A stretch of 64,000 nt of DNA from Marchantia polymorpha subsp. ruderalis (Eukaryota > Streptophyta > Marchantiopsida > Marchantiales > Marchantiaceae): the NCBI GenBank assembly GCA_037833965.1, contig AP031353.1:19966501-20030500 (forward strand), read 5' to 3'. The notes below the pieces were generated by a model. That model saw only the letters and a program-made list of their open reading frames with translations, did no database searches and had not been told where the DNA came from. Below, piece after piece: positions 21,883-30,712 of the stretch. The translations under genes were made by a program, and so were the position numbers. Each line of letters opens with the position of its first letter. Within the stretch, counting starts at the first letter, position 1.

Positions 21883-23723
21883 AAATGGTAAATGGTAATA
21901 GATCAAGCCCGGGGGACCCAAAGGGTCAAAAGGATAAAAAACACAATACAAGCGACAGCCACAAACAAGGGAAAAGACCCCAAAGGCCAAACCCTAGCTA
22001 GTGCCAAGAGCACTAGAACGATAACTAATAATGTCCCTAATATAACAACCTAAATCAAAAGGAACTAACTGTAACAAAGAATAAAAATTCTCTACATCTA
22101 TATTATGGGTCACTCTAATCTCTGCATATCTAGTACAAGTAAGAAATACATGCTCTTCATCTTCAACTTCTCTTCCATCACATAGCCTACAAATACGTTG
22201 ACTCGTATCAATATTAAGCCAACGTCCTTCCTCAATTCCTAGCCTATGAGATCCAGTTCTATGTAACAAACTGTAACAAGTAACCATCTTATGCATTAGA
22301 CTCCTTGGTCCGTGTTTCAAGACGGGTCGGATGAAAAGCCCACTACGCCAGCGTCTCGAGCGCGCAGGTGACCCCGAGGGGTCCCGTCCCGAGGGACGCG
22401 CGCTTCGATTCCTCGGCCGCCGCGACGGCATCGGCCGGCCACTGAAGGCCGACTTTTCTCCCGCCCCACGCTGACCAGCACCCCGCGTCGAGCGGCGGAC
22501 CAGCAATCACGCCGTTCCGCATCCGACCGGGGCGCACACGAGGCCTCCATTCGCTTCCCTCGAACCATCTTATGCCTAGCAATAATATGACGTAAGGACG
22601 TAGAGATTCCTGCAAGTAGGTAATCCTGTTCACAATAAACAAGCATAGGATTCACATGAAGTTGATAAAACTGCATCTTGGTGCCGCGCTTGCTCCAAAT
22701 AATGTTCAGAAACTCCTCCTTTAGACGTTCACGTAGTGCTATAGGTTGTAGGTCCCAATCGCGTTCCGTCACATTCCACCTCAAAGACCAAGTTATCACA
22801 TCCGCTAACCATCCTTTGGCACGTGTGGCACTCAAAGCCTGAGGAGGAAGGCGAGAAGCATCAAGAGATCTCACCCTCGTGATGTAAGTGATGGTCAAGT
22901 ATAGAGCTTCAGCCTCTAGAGGTAAACAACCTGTTTCCGCAAGAAGAATAGCATATGAGGTTTGGTTTCTCACACCCAATTCTTCTTGTAGAAATATCTT
23001 CTGCACCCTCTCCACACGCTCCCATCCTGTCTTCTTACAACCAGGACCCCACACTTGGGTTCCATACAATACTACCGGCAACACTAAGCTTCTAAATAAA
23101 AATTTCCTAAGACTCCAAGACACAAGATGAGCCCTTCTACACCGATTTAGCAATGAATATAGAGCTTTGTAACCACCTTCTACTCTCTTTTGCACACAAA
23201 GTGCCCAACTATAATCATTAGAAAAATCAATGCCTAGATATTTATAACTCTTCACCTCTTCTAATTGTAGATCCTGGTAATAGAAGGAAAACTTGGATCT
23301 AGTGCCCACTATCATGACTTTGGACTTCTCTATATTTACCTCCATCTGATTCTGGGTACAAAAGCTAGCCAAAGTGTATAGGTGTTTCTGTAAACTAATT
23401 GCATCACGTGCTAGTAATATGATATCATCTGCATACAAGAGAGCTTTGATAACAAAGTTTCCAAGCTTGACACCTTCACTATCACATGCCTCCAACCACT
23501 CTTCGATATCATCTATAAAAACTCCAAATAGAGTAGGAGAGAGAGGACAACCTTGAATCACTCCAATGGTAGTCAAAACCTCTTCAGTTTGAGAAGTGTT
23601 GATCTTGGCTCGAACAGATTGGTAAAGCGTGGCCACAGCTGCTAGAAGATCTGATGGTACTCCAATGACTTGCAGCCTTTCCCATAATAGCTCACGAGGT
23701 ACGGGGTACGGGGTACGGTGTCA
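21883..23723 (-). mobile_element. 5'-truncated family A element carrying an rRNA insertion
   Basis: Minus-strand A ORF2 from the RT (VIGVPSDLLAAVATLYQS) through QGCPLSP, YADD and the thumb to the zinc finger (CRLCDGREVEDEEHVFLTC) and stop at 21994-21996, then the type II 3' UTR (with GGGGGACCC instead of GTGGGACCC, read on the plus strand) and the tail. The reading frame is open except where a 25S rRNA piece interrupts it at 22264-22570. At the 5' end the 7-mer ACGGGGT is repeated at the junction with B sequence (23701-23722). Confidence 0.88.
22295..22566 (-). rRNA. 25S (large-subunit) rRNA fragment inserted in A ORF2
   Basis: The minus strand contains the conserved large-subunit stretches TTCGAGGGAAGCGAATGG, GCGCCCCGGTCGGATGCGG and, at the other end, GACCCGTCTTGAAACACGG followed by ACCAAGGAGTCT. 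These are recognisable from plant 25S rRNA around the D2/D3 region. The block is strongly GC-rich in contrast to the AT-rich LINE DNA. It has the same sense as the host ORF2. TATG at 22260-22263 and 22571-22574 may be a 4-bp target duplication, and the 13-mer AACCATCTTATGC occurs on both sides (22282-22294, 22563-22575). It is a fragment and not a working rRNA gene; exact ends are uncertain by several bases. Confidence 0.88.
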
Positions 23724-24573
23724 GATATCTCTGCAAGTAAATATCCTTGCTCACAATAAACAAGCATAGGATTCACATGAAGTTGATAAAACTGCATCTT
23801 GGTGCCTCGTGTGCTCCACATAATGCTGAGAAATTCCTCCTTAATACGCTCGCGTAGGGCAATAGGTTGCAAATTCCAATCGAGTTCCGTCACATTCCAC
23901 CTCAAAGACCAAGTCACCACATCTGCAAACCAACCCTTGGCACGTGTGGCACGCAAAGCTTCAAGAGGAAGTCGAGAAGCATCAAGAGACCTCATTCTTT
24001 TGACGTAAGTGATAGTCAAAAAGAGAGCTTCAGCCTCAAGAGGTAGACAACCTGTTTCCGCAAGAAGAATTGCACAAGAAGTTTGGGTCCTCACACCCAA
24101 TTCTTCTTGTAAGAAGATCCTTTGCACCCTCTCCAAACGCTGCCAACCTGTCTTCTTACAACCAGGACCCCACACTTGTGTTCCATATAAGATAACGGGA
24201 AACACTAAGCTCCTGAATAAGAATTTCCTAAGACTCCAAGACACTAGATGAGCTCCTCTACATCTATTTAGTAATGAATATAGAGCTTTGAAACCAGCTT
24301 CTACCCTCTTTTGCACACAAAGTGCCCAACTATAATCAGATGAGAAATCAATGCCCAAATATTTGTAACTTTTCACTTGTTCCAACTCTAATCCTTTGTA
24401 ACAGAAAGAGAACTTGGATCTAGTGCCCACAAGAATGACTTTGGACTTCTCCAAATTGACTTCCATCTGATTTTGAGTACAAAAGCTAGCCAAAGTGTTG
24501 AGGTGTTTCTGTAAACTAGTGGCATCACGTGCTAGTAATATGACATCATCTGCATACAAAAGAGCTTTGATGA

Positions 24574-24713
24574 TAAATGGTAAATGGTAAATGGTAAATA
24601 GATCAAGCCCGTGGGACCCAAAGGGTCAAAAGGCTAAAAAACACAATACAAACAATTCAACTCCAAACTAGGAGAGAACCAAAAGAACCCCCTAGCTAGA
24701 GCCCAAAGCACTA
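24574..24713 (-). mobile_element. LINE 3'-end insertion (140 bp)
   Basis: Type I 3' UTR, hairpin and three heptamers, truncated within the last codons of ORF2 (CTAGTGCTTTGGGC on the minus strand). ATGA at 24570-24573 and 24714-24717 flanks it as a 4-bp target duplication. The host reads GCTTTGATGACAAAGCC when uninterrupted. Confidence 0.87.
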
Positions 24714-25192
24714 GATGACAAAGCCTCCAAGTTTAACACCTTCGCTATCACAATCCTCCAACCACCTTTCTATATCATCTATGAAAACTCCAAAGAGAGT
24801 GGGAGAGAGAGGACAACCTTGAATGACTCCAATGGTGCTGGTAATCTCTTCGGTTTGAGAAGTGTTGATCTTGGCCCGAACTGAGTGGTATAATGCAGCC
24901 ACCGCTGCCAAGAGATCTGATGGTACTCCAATGGTTTGCAATCTTTGCCATAAAAGCTCACGAGGTATTGTGTCAAAAGCTTTCTTGAAATCAATGAAGG
25001 CACAAAACAAAGCTTTTCCATTGCCCTTGGATTTCTCCCATAGAACACGTAAAACCAAGATATGGTCTATAGTGTTGAATGTAGGACGAAAACCAGCTTG
25101 GAACCGCGCTCTCTTCTGACAAGATTCAGCCCATGTGCTCAACTTTGACTCCACCAATTTGCCAAATAACTTGGCAAAAATACTACCCACCA

Positions 25193-25223
25193 TTTTATCG
25201 GATGTCCCTTCGGGGACATCCGA

Positions 25224-25228
<5 letters not shown>
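25193..25228. repeat. 36-bp inverted repeat extending the U6 5' hairpin
   Basis: Arms 25193-25208 and 25213-25228 are perfectly complementary over 16 bp around the TTCG loop. Five base pairs are the natural U6 hairpin; the other eleven come from an added TTTTATCGGAT upstream of the U6 first base, which is the reverse complement of U6 positions 15-25. Confidence 0.95.
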
Positions 25229-25255
<27 letters not shown>

Positions 25256-25299
25256 GGCCCCTGCGCAAGGATGACACGCACAAATCGAGAAATGGTCCA
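25204..25299 (+). ncRNA. U6: U6 spliceosomal snRNA retrocopy
   Basis: The 96 bp begin with the 5' hairpin GTCCC-TTCG-GGGAC and include the highly conserved ATACAGAGA box, AGCATGGCCCCTGCGCAAGG and ATGACACGCACAAATCGAG, ending at GGTCCA just before the usual 3' AATTTT. I recognise this as land-plant U6 with no difference from the sequence I remember. U6 base-pairs with U2/U4 RNAs in the spliceosome; this copy has no visible U6 promoter (USE and TATA elements) upstream, because LINE ORF2 lies there, so it is most likely a dead retrocopy. It sits antisense to the host ORF2. Confidence 0.95.
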
Positions 25300-25718
25300 T
25301 AGTGCGATAGTTTGTCACCAAGGCCTTGCTCCCAGATTTGTGAATAGGAACAATCTTCCGTAGAGACCAAGATGAAGGAAAGCCATGAATAGCAGCATCC
25401 TCTAACACTTTCGTGAGTATAGGCCCAATAGCATCTCCTCCCCACTTGAGAAGTTCAATGGAAAGCCCATCCAAATCCTCACATTTACCATTTGCCAATT
25501 GTCTGAGTTGAGTCATCACTTCAACTTCTGAAAATAAGCCTGGATTTCCTTCACAATGTGGCATAGATGCAACATTGGGAAAGAAATAAAGCTTTTCAGC
25601 AAAAGAAATCAAAGACTTGGGATCAAGAGTAGGTTTAGAAGATCGTACTGCCAACTGCCTCCAAAAGGATTTGGGATTCTCCAAGAGCTCCTTTGTCAAG
25701 CACTCTTGCTTCTGCCTC

Positions 25719-25822
25719 TGTCTGCACTCCTGCTTCTGCCTTGCTTTGTATTGTGTTTTTTAGCCTTTTGACCCTTTGGGTCCCACGGGCTTGATCTATT
25801 TACCATTTACCATTACCATTTA
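25719..25822 (+). mobile_element. short LINE 3'-end insertion with filler
   Basis: From about 25746 this is the type I 3' terminus (TTTGTATTGTGTTTTTTAGCC), hairpin and irregular heptamers (one unit lacks a T). Bases 25719-25745 are filler containing a near-repeat of the adjacent target (CACTCTTGCTTCTGCCT against CACTCCTGCTTCTGCCT). CCTC at 25715-25718 and 25823-25826 may be the target duplication. Confidence 0.82.
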
Positions 25823-26202
25823 CCTCAAAAATGCTCGTTTCTTGGACTTCACCAAGTCTTTGTAAAGTCTTGTCATAATCAACCGATTGTGAAGATCCAA
25901 GGATTTATCAAGTGATCTCGCCCTCGCTTGCTTGCAATCAAAGTCAAACCATCCATTGCAAGGAAGACCTCTAGCTCTCCTGGTCTTATGTCTCAAAAAG
26001 AACTTAGAAGCAGAGTTTTGGAGCAACTCAGTTAGTTGCAAACTAGATGTATGAAAACTTGGGGGAAGTAGAAACATAGTGACATGTAGTGAGGGATTGA
26101 CGTTGGCGTTGACGTTGGCAACAAAAGAGTAAATAAAAGAGGTGTATGATCTGATTCTGGTTGAGGCTCTAGAATATCAAACGTTGAGATAAATGAGCTA
26201 TT

Positions 26203-26749
26203 GTTAAGTTGTCATTTCGAAACTTTGAGTTTATGGATTTGAGCATGAATCTTGCGGGTGCCATATCTTCTTGCTGGAGTGTCAACAGGAGCTGAGATTT
26301 GGTGGGCTTGTTCACAACGGACGGACGCACATACCTGCAAATTTTCAGCCCCAACGGAGCTGCTGTCAGTTGTCATTTCGAAACTTTGAGTTTAGGGATT
26401 TGAGCATGAATCTTGCGGGGGCCATATCTTCTTGCTGGAGTGTCAAAAGGAGCTGAGATTCGGTAGGCTTGTTCACAACGGCCGGGCGCACATACCTGCA
26501 AATTTACAGCCCCAACAGAGCTGCTGTCAAGAAGTTGTCATTTCGAAACTTTGAGTTTATGGATTTGAGCATGAATCTTGCGGGGGCCATATCTTCTTGC
26601 TGGAGTGTCAACAGGAGCTGAGATTTGGTGGGCTTGTTCACAACGGACGGACGCACATACCTGCAAATTTTCAGCCCCAACGGAGCTGCTTTCAAGAAGT
26701 TGTCATTTCAAAACTTTGAGCTTGTGTAACATCTTGCAAAGTTGGGTTC
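26203..26749 (+). repeat. family B 5' leader monomers (~165 bp, about 3.3 copies)
   Basis: The block GTTGTCATTTCGAAACTTTG and later CTGCAAATTT-CAGCCCCAAC recur at intervals of 161-165 bp. The last copy leads through CTTGTGTAACATCTTGCAAAG into the ORF1 start. The same 165-bp unit precedes ORF1 at 33635, 37711 and (minus strand) 31966. Confidence 0.88.
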
Positions 26750-27487
26750 ATGATGGATTCTGAAAACAAACTTCTCAATCTTGTGCAAACGGTTTTGGAG
26801 GAATTGAAAGTGCTACGCCAAGAATTCAAGGCACAAAATGTTGCCTTGGCAGCGGCAAAAAATGAAATCAGGGAGTTGAAGATTTCTCACAAAAGTTTTG
26901 AGAAGATCATGCTCCAAATCTCTGGATCTGTTGAGGACATTCAAGACAAGGTTGGTTCTCAAGCTTCTACTGTTACTACTCCTGCTTTGCATGAAGTGGT
27001 TGAAACTCTAGAAGTGAAAATGAAGTCCTATGCTGAAGCTACCAAGTCTGCTCATATCTCTTTCTGTCAAGAGCAAGAGATTGAAAAGGCTAATCAATTT
27101 GCTCGTATGAAGAATGTGAGGATTTCGGGTCTACCTGAATCTGAGAAGGAAGAGGTGAAGAGTATGGTCACCAAGTTTTTGACTGAAACACTTGATGTTC
27201 CTAATCCGGATTTGGCTCATGCTTATCGTATTGGCAACAAAGGCACACAACCTCGTGCCATTATAGTTAAGTTTGTGGATCAAGCTCAACGTGATATGGC
27301 TTTAGCTAACAAGGCCATTCTCAAGGGACGGAGGATTTGGTTAGATCCAGATCTTACACCTCTTCAAGTTGAAGCAAGAAGGAAGGAGCTTGCAAAAGTC
27401 AAAGAAGCTCAAGATGCAGGTTTTGTAGCTTATCTACGTGATAGTCAAGCTATTATCACCAAGAGGAGGAGACAATCATCAACCTAG
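26750..27487 (+). CDS. LINE family B ORF1 protein (complete)
   Basis: 245 residues starting MMDSENKLLNLVQTVLEEL. Either of two adjacent ATGs (26750, 26753) could be used. Residues about 5-70 form heptad-rich coiled coil, residues about 119-200 (KNVRISGLPESEKEEVKS to RAIIVKFVDQ) the RRM-like core of L1 ORF1p, and the end is basic (RRKELAKVKEAQDAG, TKRRRQSST). The expected role is to coat the element RNA and act as a chaperone during target-primed reverse transcription. It is uninterrupted and about 60-70% similar to the A protein by eye, with the C-terminal half more alike than the N-terminal half. Confidence 0.94.
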   Translation: MMDSENKLLNLVQTVLEELKVLRQEFKAQNVALAAAKNEIRELKISHKSFEKIMLQISGSVEDIQDKVGSQASTVTTPALHEVVETLEVKMKSYAEATKSAHISFCQEQEIEKANQFARMKNVRISGLPESEKEEVKSMVTKFLTETLDVPNPDLAHAYRIGNKGTQPRAIIVKFVDQAQRDMALANKAILKGRRIWLDPDLTPLQVEARRKELAKVKEAQDAGFVAYLRDSQAIITKRRRQSST

Positions 27488-27511
27488 CAATCCAAGAGAT
27501 TAAGGGTGTTG

Positions 27512-30500
27512 ATGTGGAACATAAGAGGCCTATCTACGACTAAGTATGTGAGTGCACATCCGATTTGGAAGATGGCGGACATCCTCAACATTGTTGAGAC
27601 TTGGGAGCATGAAAGTAATGTTATTGGAGAGATACAAGGTTTTACTCTGGTGGGATCTACTTGGAACCATAGAAATCGACGAGCAGGAAGAGGCTTTGGA
27701 GGCATTGCTACTTTCATCAGATCTGAACTTCTTCCTATGATACATTTGGAAAGCCAAGATATTGGGAAACAATATCATTGGCTTCGTCTTGGATCAATTG
27801 GAGGATCTTACAGTTATTTGGCAGTTTGTTACTTTGCACCATTATCCATGCAGATCTACTCCACAAGTACTTGCAATCGAAGTCAACCATTCCATCGGCT
27901 CATTGGAGATGTTCTCAAATATCAAGACAAAGGTGAAGTTTTTCTTGTTGGAGACTTCAATGCCCGCATACGTTCCACTCAATTTACACAATTTGATAGT
28001 TCCTTGTCTTCCCACTCTTTTGAAGAAAGTAGAGATAGTTTGTGGTCTAGAGTCTCTTGTGATACTTTCACAAATGATTTGACTGAGCATTTCTTGACTT
28101 TTGGAGCCACTTGTAATCTGAAAGTTCTCAATGGTGTTTCTTTCTTTCCCAACTCTCACTCCAATACATGTTTTTCCTCTACTGGTGTTAGCACTATAGA
28201 TTATCTTTTGTCCTCTGCCACTAATAGTTCATTTATCTCAACGTTTGATATTCTAAAGCCTCAACCAGAATCAGATCATACACCTCTTTTATTTACTCTT
28301 TTGTTGTCAACGTCAATCCCTCTCACTACATGTCACTTTGTTTCTACTTCCCCCAAGTTTTGTTTAGATGCTAGTAAGAAGCAACTTTATAGTGAACATT
28401 TCCAAGACTTCTTGACTTGTACTACTTGGAGCCTTGATCCACATACATCTAGTTTGCAACTAACTGAGTTGCTCCAAAACTCTGCTTCCAAGTTCTTTTT
28501 GAGACATAACACCAGGAGAGCTAGAGGTCTTCCTTGCAATGGATGGTTTGACTTTGATTGCAAGCAAGCGAGGGCAAGATCACTTGATAAATCCTTGGAT
28601 CTTCACAATCGGTTGATTATGACAAGACTTTACAAAGACTTGGTGAAATCCAAGAAACGAGCATTTTTGAGGCAGAAGCAAGAGTGCTTGACAAAGGAGC
28701 TCTTGGAGAATCCCAAATCCTTTTGGAGGCGGTTGGCAGTACAATCTTCTAAACCTACTCTTGATCCCAAGTCTTTGATTTCTTTTGCTGAAAAGCTTTA
28801 TTTCTTTCCCAATGTTGCATCTATGCCACATTGTGAAGGAAATCCAGGCTTATTTTCAGAAGTTGAAGTGATGACTCAACTCAGACAATTGGCAAATGGT
28901 AAATGTGAGGATTTGGATGGGCTTTCCATTGAACTTCTCAAGTGGGGAGGAGATGCTATTGGGCCTATACTCACAAAAGTGTTAGAGGATGCTGCTATTC
29001 ATGGCTTTCCTTCATCTTGGTCTCTACGGAAGATTGTTCCTATTCACAAATATGGGAGCAAGGCCTTGGTGACAAACTATCGCACTATCATGGTGGGTAG
29101 TATTTTTGCCAAGTTATTTGGCAAATTGGTGGAGTCAAAGTTGAGCACATGGGCTGAATCTTGTCAGAAAAGAGCACAGTTCCAAGCTGGTTTTCGTTCT
29201 ACATTCAACACTATAGACCATATCTTGGTTTTACGTGTTCTATGGGAGAAATCCAAGGGTAATGGAAAAGCTTTGTTTTGTGCCTTCATTGATTTCAAGA
29301 AAGCTTTTGACACAGTACCTCGTGAGCTTTTATGGCAAAGATTGCAAACCATTGGAGTACCATCAGATCTCTTGGCAGCGGTGGCTGCATTATACCACTC
29401 AGTTCGGGCCAAGATCAACACTTCTCAGACCGAAGAGATTATCAGCACCATTGGAGTCATTCAAGGTTGTCCTCTCTCTCCCACTCTCTTTGGAGTTTTC
29501 ATAGATGATATAGAAAGGTGGTTGGAGGATTGTGATAGCGAAGGTGTTAAACTTGGAGGCTTTGTCATCAAAGCTCTTTTGTATGCAGATGATGTCATAT
29601 TACTAGCACGTGATGCCACTAGTTTACAGAAACACCTCGACACTTTGGCTAGCTTTTGTACTCAAAATCAGATGGAAGTCAATTTGGAGAAGTCCAAAGT
29701 CATTCTTGTGGGCACTAGATCCAAGCTCTCTTTCTGTTACAAAGGATTAGAGTTGGAACAAGTGAAAAGTTACAAATATTTGGGCATTGATTTCTCATCT
29801 GATTATAGTTGGGCACTTTGTGTGCAAAAGAGGGTAGAAGCTGGTTTCAAAGCTCTATATTCATTGCTAAATAGATGTAGAGGAGCTCATCTAGTGTCTT
29901 GGAGTCTTAGGAAATTCTTATTCAGGAGCTTAGTGTTTCCCGTTATCTTATATGGAACACAAGTGTGGGGTCCTGGTTGTAAGAAGACAGGTTGGCAGCG
30001 TTTGAAGAGGGTGCAAAAGATCTTCTTACAAGAAGAATTGGGTGTGAGGACCCAAACTTCTTATGCAATTCTTCTTGCGGAAACAGGTTGTCTACCTCTT
30101 GAGGCTGAAGCTCTCTTTTTGACTATCACTTACGTCAAAAGAGTGAGATCTCTTGATGCTTCTCGACTTCCTCTTGAAGCTTTGCGTGCCACACGTCCCA
30201 AGGGTTGGTTTGCAGATGTGGTGACTTGGTCTTTGAGGTGGAATGTGACGGAACTCGATTGGAATTTGCAACCTATTGCCCTACGCGAGCGTATTAAGGA
30301 GGAATTTCTCAGCATTATGTGGAGCAGACGAGGCACCAAGATGCAGTTTTATCAATTTCATGTGAATCCTATGCTTGTTTATTGTGAGCAAGGATACTTA
30401 CTTGCAGAGATATCTACTTCTTTACGTCATATTATTGCTAGACATAGAACTGGATCCCATAGTCTTGGGATTGAAGAAGGGCGTTGGTTGAACATTGATA

Positions 30501-30712
30501 GGAGTGAACGTATTTGTAGGCTATGTGATGGAAGAAAAGTTGAGGATGAAGAGCATGTATTTCTTACTTGTTCTAGGTATGTAGAGATTCGAGTGGCGCA
30601 TAAAGTTGATGTCGAGAATTTCTTTTCTCTGCTTCAACTCGAGCCTTATGATTTAGGTTGTTACATTAGAGATATTATTAGTTACCGTTCTAGTGCTTTG
30701 GGCACTAGCTAG
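27512..30712 (+). CDS. LINE family B ORF2: endonuclease and reverse transcriptase (complete)
   Basis: 1066 residues from ATG 27512; in-frame GTG and TTG codons lie just upstream but an ATG is expected in a eukaryote. The AP-like endonuclease (about 1-260) shows N3, E29 (NIVETWE), D148/N150 (GDFNAR) and S254-D255-H256. The reverse transcriptase has motif A with D594 (FIDFKKAFDTVP), QGCPLSP at 651-657 and YADD at 691-694. The C-terminal zinc finger is C1002-X2-C1005-X9-H1015-X4-C1020. No RNase H domain is seen. The protein would nick DNA and copy the element RNA from the nick. The domain order and the two-ORF layout place it in the L1 group. All catalytic residues I can check are present, so it may be active. 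Confidence 0.95.
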   Translation: MWNIRGLSTTKYVSAHPIWKMADILNIVETWEHESNVIGEIQGFTLVGSTWNHRNRRAGRGFGGIATFIRSELLPMIHLESQDIGKQYHWLRLGSIGGSYSYLAVCYFAPLSMQIYSTSTCNRSQPFHRLIGDVLKYQDKGEVFLVGDFNARIRSTQFTQFDSSLSSHSFEESRDSLWSRVSCDTFTNDLTEHFLTFGATCNLKVLNGVSFFPNSHSNTCFSSTGVSTIDYLLSSATNSSFISTFDILKPQPESDHTPLLFTLLLSTSIPLTTCHFVSTSPKFCLDASKKQLYSEHFQDFLTCTTWSLDPHTSSLQLTELLQNSASKFFLRHNTRRARGLPCNGWFDFDCKQARARSLDKSLDLHNRLIMTRLYKDLVKSKKRAFLRQKQECLTKELLENPKSFWRRLAVQSSKPTLDPKSLISFAEKLYFFPNVASMPHCEGNPGLFSEVEVMTQLRQLANGKCEDLDGLSIELLKWGGDAIGPILTKVLEDAAIHGFPSSWSLRKIVPIHKYGSKALVTNYRTIMVGSIFAKLFGKLVESKLSTWAESCQKRAQFQAGFRSTFNTIDHILVLRVLWEKSKGNGKALFCAFIDFKKAFDTVPRELLWQRLQTIGVPSDLLAAVAALYHSVRAKINTSQTEEIISTIGVIQGCPLSPTLFGVFIDDIERWLEDCDSEGVKLGGFVIKALLYADDVILLARDATSLQKHLDTLASFCTQNQMEVNLEKSKVILVGTRSKLSFCYKGLELEQVKSYKYLGIDFSSDYSWALCVQKRVEAGFKALYSLLNRCRGAHLVSWSLRKFLFRSLVFPVILYGTQVWGPGCKKTGWQRLKRVQKIFLQEELGVRTQTSYAILLAETGCLPLEAEALFLTITYVKRVRSLDASRLPLEALRATRPKGWFADVVTWSLRWNVTELDWNLQPIALRERIKEEFLSIMWSRRGTKMQFYQFHVNPMLVYCEQGYLLAEISTSLRHIIARHRTGSHSLGIEEGRWLNIDRSERICRLCDGRKVEDEEHVFLTCSRYVEIRVAHKVDVENFFSLLQLEPYDLGCYIRDIISYRSSALGTS

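Larger units (their letters stand above)
23724..26199 (-). pseudogene. LINE family B ORF2 remnant with three insertions
   Basis: Read on the minus strand from 26199: the endonuclease end (DILEPQPESDH) with some rearrangement near 26060-26115, TSSLQLTELLQNSASKFFLRH, the region before RT, RT motif A, QGCPLSP, YADD, and the thumb to YCEQGYLLAEIS at 23724, where it meets an A element. It is broken by a LINE 3' end at 24574-24713, a U6 copy at about 25193-25299 and a plus-strand tail at 25719-25822. Removing these restores one long B frame over most of its length. The 5' end (26199) is cut by the full-length B element. Confidence 0.85.

Noticed and set aside
22320..22560. The GC-rich block as horizontally acquired bacterial DNA
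   Set aside because: Its conserved stretches match eukaryotic large-subunit rRNA, which explains the base composition.
22317..23636. A long open frame running from the A RT through the rRNA block
   Set aside because: Its C-terminal part is translation of antisense-free rRNA sequence after the insertion point. It is a chimeric frame and not a gene.
25204..25299. A working U6 gene
   Set aside because: The upstream 100 bp are LINE ORF2 without USE or TATA elements, and the 3' T-run terminator is missing.
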